Program-made: the position numbers and the translations under genes
The notes under the pieces: generated by a model
Told to the model about the DNA's origin: nothing
Databases searched by the model: none
Seen by the model: the letters and a program-made list of their open reading frames with translations, nothing else
Assembly (NCBI RefSeq): GCF_022803015.1
Contig: NZ_JAFKON010000002.1
Location: 62,001 to 126,000 of the forward strand
DNA: 64,000 bases
Direction of reading: 5' to 3'
DNA from: Arthrobacter humicola
Lineage (GTDB): Bacteria > Actinomycetota > Actinomycetes > Actinomycetales > Micrococcaceae
Part shown: positions 7,830-15,211 of the stretch, one piece after another
How the letters are laid out: each line of letters starts with the position of its first letter
Numbering within the stretch: position 1 is the first letter of the stretch

Positions 7830-8492
7830 ATGAACCCCCAGCTTTTCCTCGCCTTCCTGGTTGTCGCCGTCGCCCTGGCATGCACCCCCGGCGTCGACTG
7901 GGCCTATTCGATCGCGGCCGGGCTCCGGCAGCGCAGCTTCGCGCCCGCCGTCGCCGGTCTTTGCGGGGGCTACGCCCTCCACACGGCGCTGCTGGTGCTG
8001 GGCCTGGCGGCACTGCTCGCCGGGATGCCCGGCGTGCTGGGCTGGCTGACCGCGGCGGGCGCCCTCTACCTGCTGTGGCTGGGCTTCAGCACCCTGCGGT
8101 CCTGGCGCGGGGCGAGCTTCAGCACCGGCACCGCTGCTCCCGGTGCCGCCACACCCGCGAGCCAGTTCCGGGTTTTCCTCCAGGGCATGGGCATCAGCGG
8201 AATCAACCCCAAGGGCCTGCTGTTCTTCGTGGCCCTGGTGCCGCAGTTCGTCAGCCCTGACGCCGCGTGGCCGGTCCCGGTCCAGTCGGGTCTGCTCGGG
8301 CTGACCTTCATCCTGCTCGTGGGCGTCATCTACAGCTGTGTGGCACTCCTGGCGCGGAAACTGCTGCAGGCCAGGCCGGGCGCAGCGCGCCAAGTGACGC
8401 TGGCCAGCGGGATCATCATGCTGGCCCTGGGCGCCTTGCTGCTCGCCGAGCAGATTGTGCCCGCCCTCAGCGCAGCCATGACGCACGGGTGA
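7830..8492 (+). CDS. LysE/RhtB-family amino acid exporter
   Basis: A 220-residue membrane protein with about six helices. The family N-terminus is LACTPGVDWAYSIAAGLRQR and the mid-chain motif is GMGISGINPKGLLFFVALVP. LysE/RhtB proteins export basic amino acids, threonine or homoserine lactone. The ATG at 7830 is chosen because the upstream open frame runs into the regulator's promoter and lacks family similarity. It is divergent from the Lrp regulator at 7257-7712. The cargo cannot be told from sequence. Confidence 0.9.
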   Translation: MNPQLFLAFLVVAVALACTPGVDWAYSIAAGLRQRSFAPAVAGLCGGYALHTALLVLGLAALLAGMPGVLGWLTAAGALYLLWLGFSTLRSWRGASFSTGTAAPGAATPASQFRVFLQGMGISGINPKGLLFFVALVPQFVSPDAAWPVPVQSGLLGLTFILLVGVIYSCVALLARKLLQARPGAARQVTLASGIIMLALGALLLAEQIVPALSAAMTHG

Positions 8493-8513
8493 GGGCGCGA
8501 ATCCGCCCTGGGG

Positions 8514-8870
8514 CTACTTGCGCTGCATGTACCACTCGGTGAAGGACGACGCGCGGCCGTCCGCGGTCAGTTGGATGACCCACAAGTTGTCATAGCTCCG
8601 GCTGTTGCCGCGGTACGTCGTCAGGCCCTGCACAAACGCCCGGCCGCCGTCGACCCCCAGCAGCTTCCATTCAAACATCCAGTCATCCGGCTCATCACGC
8701 CCGGCAAGCCAGTGCTCCACGATATCGTCCCGGCCCTGCCACGGTTCGGCTTCCTGGGGGCTGGTCGCATAGATGGCGTCTTCGGTAAACAGCGCCCGGA
8801 TGTCCTCCGGATCGTTCGTCGTCCACGCCGTGATGTAGTGCTGCATCCAGCGCTCCACCGCATCTCTCAT
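8514..8870 (-). CDS. SnoaL-like/NTF2-fold protein
   Basis: A 118-residue protein of the NTF2-like superfamily. The N-terminus RWMQHYITAWTTNDPEDIRA, then LFTEDAIYATSP, followed by WQGRDDIVEHWL, is typical of SnoaL/ketosteroid-isomerase-like proteins. The second half contains YRGNSRSYDNLWVIQL, a beta-rich segment. Members are cyclases, isomerases or binding proteins, so no function is proposed. It is convergent with the LysE gene (21 bp apart). Confidence 0.75.
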   Translation of the reverse strand: MRDAVERWMQHYITAWTTNDPEDIRALFTEDAIYATSPQEAEPWQGRDDIVEHWLAGRDEPDDWMFEWKLLGVDGGRAFVQGLTTYRGNSRSYDNLWVIQLTADGRASSFTEWYMQRK

Positions 8871-8951
8871 GCCTCGTTTGTACTCCGCGCCCCAGGGGCC
8901 CGCAAGAGTAGTGGATACGTGGATTTGGCCGCGATCGGGCGTGGAAGCCTG

Positions 8952-10001
8952 TCAGTCGTCGTCAGCGCGCCCGTATTCGCGGTCCCAGAGTTCGTGCATT
9001 TCGGCGTCTTTGCGGATGGCTTTCACGGCCTCCAGCTGTGCAGGTTTGTGGCGCTGCCAGTCCCGGCCGCCGAGGGTTTTGCGGCCCGCCTCGAGGAGGA
9101 GCAGGGCGGTGTCCGTCAGCGCGTCGCTGCGGAGGGTGAAGTCAGTCTTCCGGCGCCGCAGGACTTCCTGCAGGGCAGACCGGGATGCGGTGTAGGCGCC
9201 GAGCCTGCGCAGCGACCGGGCACGCACCAGCAGCAGGGCCGCGGACAGATCATCCGCGTTCAGCAGGCCCTCGGTCTCTGCCACCACGTCGACGTCGCGT
9301 CCCAGCTCGGCCTCCAGCGAACAGCGCGCCAGGGCGAGCGGCAACGACGGCGGCAGGCCGGCCAGCGCCGCCAGCGCCGCCTCCGTCTGGCCGGTCTCGC
9401 GCAGGGAATGGGACAGCGCCAGGAACACGGCCTCCTCGGAGAAGAGCACCGGAACCTCAATCCGCTCGGCCACCTCCACCCTGGTGACCACGCCGGCCAG
9501 GTATTCGCCGGCGTAGCGGTTGGCGTCCTCGTCGTTCCGCAGTCTCAGGCCGTGCTGCAGGAGTTCGGACGCGCGCAGGTGCCCGCCGTGGGCGTACGCC
9601 AGCAGCCCGGCCATGAGATAGCACACCCCTGCCCAGCCGGGGTAGGAACGGGCCAGGGTTATCAGGCGGTCAGGATCGGTGCTGCCGAAGACGGCGGAGT
9701 GCACGGCCTTCATCCTCTTGGCGGAGGTCCGGCCCCCTACCCTGCCCAGCCGGGGCACCCCGCCTTCGGCGGCCAGCGTCCCGGGTGCCCGGCCCGCCAT
9801 GAGTCCGGCCACCGCGCCGCCCACGGTGCCGGCCAGGCCGCGGACGGGTGTCCGTACCACTACCTTGCGGAACGGCGTCAGGTCGCGGGTGTCCGTGTAC
9901 GGCCTGCGCTGGCCGTCGGGACTTTCGCCGTCAGCAAGCTGGCCAGCGGGAATGCGGCCGTCGGGAATTTGGGGGGCGGATTCGCCAAGTCCGGCGCTCA
10001 T
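8952..10001 (-). CDS. Hypothetical protein with helical (TPR-like) repeats
   Basis: A 349-residue protein of unknown function. Residues 1-60 are polar and low in order, then a Gly/Ala segment (RGLAGTVGGAVAGLMAGRAP) may contact membrane. From ~110 onward helices of the TPR/SEL1 style follow (LITLARSYPGWAGVCYLMAG, ALSHSLRETGQTEAALAALA, LVRARSLRRLGAYTASRSAL). These suggest a scaffold role. The next gene upstream on the same strand encodes a DUF456 protein 33 bp away, so the two may be cotranscribed. The start is uncertain; GGGGGA abuts the ATG. Confidence 0.7.
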   Translation of the reverse strand: MSAGLGESAPQIPDGRIPAGQLADGESPDGQRRPYTDTRDLTPFRKVVVRTPVRGLAGTVGGAVAGLMAGRAPGTLAAEGGVPRLGRVGGRTSAKRMKAVHSAVFGSTDPDRLITLARSYPGWAGVCYLMAGLLAYAHGGHLRASELLQHGLRLRNDEDANRYAGEYLAGVVTRVEVAERIEVPVLFSEEAVFLALSHSLRETGQTEAALAALAGLPPSLPLALARCSLEAELGRDVDVVAETEGLLNADDLSAALLLVRARSLRRLGAYTASRSALQEVLRRRKTDFTLRSDALTDTALLLLEAGRKTLGGRDWQRHKPAQLEAVKAIRKDAEMHELWDREYGRADDD

Positions 10002-10034
10002 TCCCCCATGGTAGTAGGCTCCGGCAGGCCGCTG

Positions 10035-10535
10035 CTAGGCCGCCGAGGCCACCCAGAGGCCGATCACCCAGGTGCTCGCGGCGAGGCACGCGAGGCCGAA
10101 TTCCACGATCATGCCCAGGCCCGTGGCCTTCAGCGCGGCCCAGCTCGAGGCCACTGCGGTGCCGAACACACGGGTCCGCTGCAGCTCGCTGAGCAGGAGC
10201 CCGGCGGCGAAGCCCACAAAGAGCCCCACCACGGGGATGACGAACATGCCGGCCACGCCCAGCACGAGGCCCACCACCACGGAACGGCTCGGGATGCTGT
10301 GCTCCTTGAGCTTCCGGCCGGTCAGGACGGTGCTGGCGGCCATGCCGGCCAGAACGAAAAGCATCCCGATCCCGAAGACCACCCAACCGGTGGTCCCGGC
10401 GCCGCCCCACAGAGCCCAGGCCAGCAGGCTCGCCCCAATCAGGATGCTGCCGGGCAGAACGGGAATGATCGTCCCGGCAACGCCCACCACGATGGCGAGG
10501 CCGCAGAGCACTGTCACGACAATCTCGGGGTTCAT
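10035..10535 (-). CDS. DUF456 family membrane protein
   Basis: A 166-residue, almost wholly hydrophobic protein with about four to five transmembrane helices. It begins with VVGVAGTIIPVLPGSILIGA and later has VVGLVLGVAGMFVIPVVGLF, a glycine-zipper-like pattern typical of DUF456 proteins. No biochemical role is established for the family. It precedes the TPR-like gene on the same strand. Confidence 0.85.
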   Translation of the reverse strand: MNPEIVVTVLCGLAIVVGVAGTIIPVLPGSILIGASLLAWALWGGAGTTGWVVFGIGMLFVLAGMAASTVLTGRKLKEHSIPSRSVVVGLVLGVAGMFVIPVVGLFVGFAAGLLLSELQRTRVFGTAVASSWAALKATGLGMIVEFGLACLAASTWVIGLWVASAA

Positions 10536-10544
10536 CGCACCAGT

Positions 10545-10859
10545 CTATGGCCGGTCCCGGGGCTGCCGTTGACGGCCCCGGGCCCGGGAATGCCGGCGCC
10601 TAACTTCCGGACGGCTCCCGTACATGACGGAGTAGTGCGAGATGTCCTTGCCCGAGTAGTGCGAGATTGTCACGGACAGCTGGCTGGAATAGAAGTAGTC
10701 GATCTGAGCACCGAGGCCCTGCTTGGCCGAGCCGGCCTTGACGCAGACGGCAATGATCTCCAGACCGTCCGGGGCGGTGATTTCCAGCGACTTGATGCCG
10801 TCGGCCACGTCTATTCTGCCGGTGTCCCATTCCGGACAGAGCTGGCCCTCCGGCTCGAG
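10545..10859 (-). pseudogene. Fragment of a secreted or hypothetical protein gene
   Basis: The minus-strand frame reads EPEGQLCPEWDTGRIDVADG and then IKSLEITAPDGLEIIAVCVK, later VTISHYSGKDISHYSVMYG. The pattern CVKAGSA...GKDISHYSV is typical of extracellular actinobacterial proteins of unknown role. Here the signal peptide and N-terminus are missing and no good start exists (a GTG at 10808 cuts into the motif). The tail after MYG turns Arg-rich, which suggests the natural stop has been lost. It lies just downstream of the malic enzyme terminator. It is most likely a truncated copy of a gene elsewhere. Confidence 0.45.
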
Positions 10860-10907
10860 TTTTCCGGATCCCGGACGGAGTGCTGGTGGTTTCCCGCCGA
10901 ACGACAG

Positions 10908-10938
10908 CGGCGACGCTCCCCCTAGGGAAGCGCCGCCG
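10908..10938 (-). terminator. Hairpin terminator after malic enzyme
   Basis: A 14-bp stem (cggcggcgcttccc against its partner on the minus strand, with two G-U wobbles) closes a 3-nt loop about 40 nt downstream of the malic enzyme stop. As minus-strand RNA it pairs completely. As plus-strand RNA it has two mismatches, which fits a role for the malic enzyme gene. Confidence 0.7.
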
Positions 10939-10976
10939 TCGTCGTCCGGTGTCGGATGTTTTCTGACGCGGTCCGG

Positions 10977-12188
10977 CTACTCGGCGGCCACTGCCGCGGC
11001 GACTGCCGCGGAGACAGCCGGGGCCACGCGCGGATCCAGCGGGCTGGGCACGATGTAGTCCGCCGAAAGGTCATCCTCGGCCAGTTCCGCGATGGCCCGG
11101 GCCGCGGCGAGCTTCATGGCCGGCGTGATCCGGCGGGCGCCGGCGTCGAGGGCGCCGCGGAAGATGCCGGGGAAGGCCAGGACATTGTTGATCTGGTTCG
11201 GGAAGTCGCTGCGTCCGGTGGCGACGACGGCCGCGTACTTGCTCGCGACCTCCGGCAGGACCTCCGGGTCCGGGTTGGACAGGGCAAACACGATCGAGCT
11301 GTGGTTCATCAGCTTGAGGTGCTCCTCGTCCAGCTTCGAAGAGGAGACCCCGACGAACACGTCGGCGCCGAGCAGCGCCTCCCCCGGGCCGCCTGTCACG
11401 CCACGCGGGTTGCTGCGGGCGGCGAGCTGGGCCTTCTTGCTGGCCGGATCGGCGGCGATGTCCGCGCGGTCCTTGTTGATGGTGCCGCGGGAGTCCAGGA
11501 GGACGACGTCGCCGATCCCGGCCGTCAGCAGGATTTCGGCGACCGCGATCCCGGCGGCCCCGGCGCCGGAGACCACCACACGCAGGCTGTCGAGGGTCCG
11601 GCCGGTCACCTTGGCGGCGTTGGTCAGGGCGGCGAGGACTACGACGGCGGTGCCGTGCTGGTCATCGTGCATGACCGGGCAGTCCAGCGCCTCGATGAGT
11701 TTCTCCTCGAGCTCGAAGCAGCGGGGCGCGGCGATGTCCTCAAGGTTGACGGCGCCGAAACTGGGGCGCAGCCGGACAAGAGTCTCGATGATTTCGTCGA
11801 CGTTCGTGGTGTTGAGGACCAGCGGGATGGAGTCGAGTTCGCCAAAGGCCTTGAACAGCGCGGACTTGCCCTCCATCACGGGCAGCGAGGCGCTGGCGCC
11901 GATGTTGCCCAGCCCCAGCACGGCCGTGCCGTCGCTGACCACCACCACGAGGCGCTGGGCCCACGTGAGCGTCTTGGCGAGCTCCGGGTTGGCGTGGATG
12001 GCGCGGCTGACCTGGGCGACACCAGGTGTGTAGGCGATGGAGAGGTCGCGCTTGCTGGCAAGCGGGACGGTGCTGGAAATCGACAGCTTGCCGCCCTCGT
12101 GGGATGCGAAGATTTCCTCGTCGCTGAGCACGGCTACTGCCTCAGCCGGGGAGGTGGAATCGGCGGGAATGATCGTTTCAGTGGACAC
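10977..12188 (-). CDS. Malic enzyme, NAD(P)-dependent, oxaloacetate-decarboxylating
   Basis: A 403-residue short-form bacterial malic enzyme without a phosphotransacetylase-like C-terminal domain. It converts malate to pyruvate and CO2 with reduction of NAD(P). The N-terminal domain shows LSIAYTPGVAQVSRAI with the catalytic Tyr and a Lys nearby. The metal site follows in VNLEDIAAPRCFELEE and DDQHGTAVVVLAAL. The Rossmann segment VVVSGAGAAGIAVAEILL binds the dinucleotide. It is transcribed alone, with a terminator downstream and a perfect CRP-like palindrome 231 bp upstream. Cofactor preference is not clear from sequence. Confidence 0.94.
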   Translation of the reverse strand: MSTETIIPADSTSPAEAVAVLSDEEIFASHEGGKLSISSTVPLASKRDLSIAYTPGVAQVSRAIHANPELAKTLTWAQRLVVVVSDGTAVLGLGNIGASASLPVMEGKSALFKAFGELDSIPLVLNTTNVDEIIETLVRLRPSFGAVNLEDIAAPRCFELEEKLIEALDCPVMHDDQHGTAVVVLAALTNAAKVTGRTLDSLRVVVSGAGAAGIAVAEILLTAGIGDVVLLDSRGTINKDRADIAADPASKKAQLAARSNPRGVTGGPGEALLGADVFVGVSSSKLDEEHLKLMNHSSIVFALSNPDPEVLPEVASKYAAVVATGRSDFPNQINNVLAFPGIFRGALDAGARRITPAMKLAAARAIAELAEDDLSADYIVPSPLDPRVAPAVSAAVAAAVAAE

Positions 12189-12418
12189 GTCGTTGTCTCC
12201 TGGGGCTCACCGTGGGCGCACGGCTCATGGAAGCTCAAGCAAGGATGCTCAAGTTGGTCTGGCAGGGGCGGCGGCGACCAGAGGTGGCGGTCGCCGGTGT
12301 TTCCCCGAATTGCTGGCGTCAGCCGGCTCCGGTCCAGCAATGGTAAACAGGGCATCGCGCCCGTTACGCCCGCCGGGAGCGTTACCGCCCCCCGGTGAAA
12401 CGTTTCTCCTCCAGAATA

Positions 12419-12434
12419 TGTGACCCGGATCACA
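12419..12434. promoter_or_regulatory. Perfect CRP/GlxR-type palindrome
   Basis: TGTGA-cccgga-TCACA matches the CRP consensus exactly with its 6-bp spacer. It lies between the malic enzyme start (12188) and the TetR stop (12473), so malic enzyme is the likely target. Corynebacterial GlxR and mycobacterial CRP bind this motif, and Arthrobacter-type genomes encode homologues. Confidence 0.6.
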
Positions 12435-12472
12435 CGCGGGAGGGCATATTCCGGGCTGCTGGTCTAGACCAG

Positions 12473-13060
12473 TTACGCGGCCTGCGGGGCCCGCTGCAGG
12501 AGGGAACAGGCCTTCTTCAGGTCCTCCTCCGCTTCGAAGAGGGACAGCCGGCGGCAGCGGACGGCCTGGACCAGGCCCGTAACCGTGAGCAGCAGGACCC
12601 GGGCCACTGCCGGGTCGCCGCACGCCGCAGTGACTGCCTTCTCGGCCGTCGCATCGATCTCGCGCAGCAGCCGCGTTGTGTCGTTGTCCTTGACGTAGAC
12701 CGCCCGGTTGAGGGACTGCTCCACGGCGGGCTGCATCAGGCGCATGTGGAAGATCTCCATCACCACTCCCGCGAGGGCCTGGGCCGCGACCTTGCCGGCC
12801 GCCGGCGAGCTCCCCGCGAGCAGTTCGCCCAGTTGCTTGCGGTACAGCGCCAGGACCAGTTGGGTGGCCGACGGGAAGTAGCGGTACAGCGTCCCCAGTG
12901 GCACGTCCGCCTTGGCCGCCACCTCGGACAGGACCACGGAGTCCAGGCCTTTGCGGGCAAACCCCGCGGCGACATCAAGGATCCGCACGTAACGGAGCCG
13001 CTGCCGGGGCAGAGTGGGTGGAGGGGCCATCGGTGGAAGATCTGAGTGAAAATCAGGCAT
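12473..13060 (-). CDS. TetR-family transcriptional regulator
   Basis: A 195-residue TetR protein. The helix-turn-helix at ~25-65 reads RILDVAAGFARKGLDSVVLS, then EVAAKADVPLGTLYRYF. The C-terminal domain resembles the KstR-type (YRYFPSATQLVLALYRKQLG), which suggests a lipid- or sterol-related ligand by distant analogy only. The frame is open far upstream into the MFS gene, but the ATG at 13060 (or 13030) gives family length. It follows the MFS gene on the same strand with 150 bp between, so it may control that carrier. Confidence 0.8.
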   Translation of the reverse strand: MPDFHSDLPPMAPPPTLPRQRLRYVRILDVAAGFARKGLDSVVLSEVAAKADVPLGTLYRYFPSATQLVLALYRKQLGELLAGSSPAAGKVAAQALAGVVMEIFHMRLMQPAVEQSLNRAVYVKDNDTTRLLREIDATAEKAVTAACGDPAVARVLLLTVTGLVQAVRCRRLSLFEAEEDLKKACSLLQRAPQAA

Positions 13061-13212
13061 CAGCAGCGTTCCGGGGGGTCGTTTTTCTCGGCAGCCGGGC
13101 GCGATCCGCCCACCGCGCTGCCGCGGCAATTGCCGTCCACTATACGCCACGAATCCGGGGGCCCGGCGAGTAGACCGGGGCGCCGAAGCCCCCTGTACGG
13201 AACGCGGCCGGG

Positions 13213-14478
13213 TCAGTCCACGCCCTTGATCTTCACCACGAACACGGCCCCCAGAAGCCCAATCACGGCGGCCGCCACGTACAGCGCCACATAGCCGCCC
13301 CAGAAGGCAACAAAGGGGTACGCGATCAGCGGGGCGAGCACTTGCGGCAGCGAGTTGGCAATGTTGATGACGCCAAGATCCCTGCCCCGGTTCAGGGCCG
13401 TGGGCAGCACCTGGGTAATGAGGGCAAAGTCCACCGCCAGATAGCAGCCGAAGCCGATGCCGAGCACGGACGCGCCGATCAGCGCACCCGGCCAGGTGGG
13501 GGCGAAGGCAAGAATGAGGGAGGCTGCGGCGATCACGGCGGATGAGATGATGACCAGCGGCTTCCGGCGGCCCAGGCGGTCGCTCAGCCGGCCGCCGACC
13601 ACGCTGGTGATGATCACCATGACCGCATACAGGCCCGTGAGGATCAGGACGCCAAACTCGGGCTCGATACCCTGGGTTTCGCGGACGCGGACGGCGTCGT
13701 TGAGGAAGAACAGCAGGTAGAGGGTGACCATATGGTTGCCGATGTTCACCAGGAGCCGAGTCAGCCAGGCCCAGGCAAAATCCGGATGGCGGGCCGGGGA
13801 AATCCAAAAACCCCGCACAAAGCCGCCCAGGCTGAACGGCGGACGGGCCTGCGCAGGCAGCGGAACGTCGTCGTTCTTGTAGTAATAGAGGACGACGCCG
13901 GCGAGCAGCGCCACCGCGCAGACAACATACCCCGCGGCGAAGTTTCCGGCGACGGCGGCGGCGATCGCCGCCCCTGCCAGGATTCCCGCTGTCTGGCCCA
14001 TGGCGGCAAGGCCGCCGACCATGCCGCGCTGGGGTACCGGCACGCGGTCCGGGATGGCCGCCGTGATGGCCGCATAGGCGCCGTTGCAGCCGGCCTGGAC
14101 GAGGCACCAGAGCAGCGTCATGGCGGCAACGCCCGGGGCGCCCGCCAGCGCGATCAGGGCCGCGGCACCCAGGACGGCACCGAAGAGCACCCACGGCACC
14201 CGCCGCCCCCGGCGCGCGGTGGTCCGGTCGCTGAAGGCGCCGAAGAGGGGGTTGGCCACCAGGGACACGGCCGCCCCCGCACCCGTCACGAGGGCGAGGA
14301 TGGCTTCCTTGTCCGGTTCGCTAAAGGCTGCCGCCTGCTGGCCGAGGAGCACCTGGAGCGGGCCGAAGAATGCCGCGTTGATGCCGACGTTGACCAGCAC
14401 CACCCCTGCCGTCCAGACAGGCCGGACGCGGCGTTCGGGTTCGGCGAGCGCCGGCGCGGTGGTATCGGACATGCTCAT
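13213..14478 (-). CDS. MFS transporter
   Basis: A 421-residue major facilitator with twelve predicted helices. The loop 2-3 motif is NPLFGAFSDRTTARRGRRVP, as in the GPH/MFS_1 sugar and drug families; the second half repeats GGRLSDRLGRRKPL. The YYYKNDD segment precedes the central cytoplasmic loop. Substrate is unknown. It is upstream of the TetR gene on the same strand and divergent from the RraA-like gene at 14633. A weak inverted repeat ACTGAT/ATCAGT (14492-14517) lies just upstream of its start. Confidence 0.85.
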   Translation of the reverse strand: MSMSDTTAPALAEPERRVRPVWTAGVVLVNVGINAAFFGPLQVLLGQQAAAFSEPDKEAILALVTGAGAAVSLVANPLFGAFSDRTTARRGRRVPWVLFGAVLGAAALIALAGAPGVAAMTLLWCLVQAGCNGAYAAITAAIPDRVPVPQRGMVGGLAAMGQTAGILAGAAIAAAVAGNFAAGYVVCAVALLAGVVLYYYKNDDVPLPAQARPPFSLGGFVRGFWISPARHPDFAWAWLTRLLVNIGNHMVTLYLLFFLNDAVRVRETQGIEPEFGVLILTGLYAVMVIITSVVGGRLSDRLGRRKPLVIISSAVIAAASLILAFAPTWPGALIGASVLGIGFGCYLAVDFALITQVLPTALNRGRDLGVINIANSLPQVLAPLIAYPFVAFWGGYVALYVAAAVIGLLGAVFVVKIKGVD

Positions 14479-14632
14479 GGCTCCCCCTGGAACTGATGCT
14501 CAGGCATATGTATCAGTGCGCAGCCAGACTACCGGGACTCGGCGGATCTGGGCGCAATGTGCGAGTCTCGATCATGAAACACACTGCCAACCCGCTCTGC
14601 CATGTCATCCCGTAAACACGCAAGGAGTCACT

Positions 14633-15109
14633 GTGAACGCTTCCGCCCTGAATACTGCAGACCTTTACGACGAGCGCGGCGGGGAGCTGGAATCCGTGTC
14701 GGTGCAGTTCCAGTCCCTGGGCGGGCACACGCATTTCAGCGGACCGGTCCGGACCATTCGCTGCTTTGAGGACAACGCGCTGGTCAAGACCGTGCTGGCC
14801 ACTCCCGGCCACGGCTCCGTCCTGGTGGTCGACGGCGCCGGTTCCCTCCGCACGGCACTGATGGGGGACATGATCGCGGCGAGCGCCGTCGCGAACGGCT
14901 GGGCCGGCGTCGTCATCAACGGTGCCATCCGGGACCGGCTCGCCATCGCGGCGCTGCCGCTCGGGGTCAAGGCACTGGGCAGCAACCCGCGCAAGAGCGC
15001 CAAGGACGGCGCCGGGGCAATCGACGTGCCCCTGGAGATCGACGGCGTGGCCATCCGCCCGGGCGTGATGATCTGGTGCGATCCGGACGGGATCCTGGTC
15101 GAACGGTAA
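14633..15109 (+). CDS. RraA-fold protein (RNase E regulator / 4-hydroxy-4-methyl-2-oxoglutarate aldolase family)
   Basis: A 158-residue RraA/HMG-aldolase-fold protein. It starts at GTG 14633 with AAGGAG 6 nt upstream. Core motifs are NTADLYDERGGELESVSVQF, LRTALMGDMIAASAVANGWA and GVVINGAIRD, with the aldolase-type metal/substrate Arg-Asp pair in the last. E. coli RraA inhibits RNase E; many homologues instead cleave 4-hydroxy-4-methyl-2-oxoglutarate or decarboxylate oxaloacetate. The conserved NGAIRD supports a lyase-competent fold, but the role is undecided. It is transcribed alone, upstream of the DHA2 pump. Confidence 0.88.
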   Translation: MNASALNTADLYDERGGELESVSVQFQSLGGHTHFSGPVRTIRCFEDNALVKTVLATPGHGSVLVVDGAGSLRTALMGDMIAASAVANGWAGVVINGAIRDRLAIAALPLGVKALGSNPRKSAKDGAGAIDVPLEIDGVAIRPGVMIWCDPDGILVER

Positions 15110-15150
15110 GGACTTTCTTCTCCCCGAGGTAGTGGCGGGAACAATTCAGC

Positions 15151-15167
15151 CAGTAACATAGTTACTG
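15151..15167. promoter_or_regulatory. Palindromic operator before the DHA2 pump
   Basis: CAGTAAC-ata-GTTACTG is a perfect 7-bp inverted repeat with a 3-bp spacer, 45 bp before the pump start. Its size and AT-rich centre suit a MarR- or TetR-type repressor. The regulator is not adjacent. Confidence 0.6.
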
Positions 15168-15211
15168 AAAGCAACTATCCGCTTAATCCCCCACTTCACC
15201 TTGGAGCAGTC

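Noticed and set aside
8571..10925. 784-residue plus-strand open frame over several minus-strand genes
   Set aside because: It spans five minus-strand features and intergenic gaps, and its composition is that of a complement frame.
12473..14194. 573-residue frame joining part of the MFS gene and the TetR gene
   Set aside because: Only the last 195 residues are TetR-like; the rest is out-of-frame MFS sequence. The TetR gene starts at 13060.
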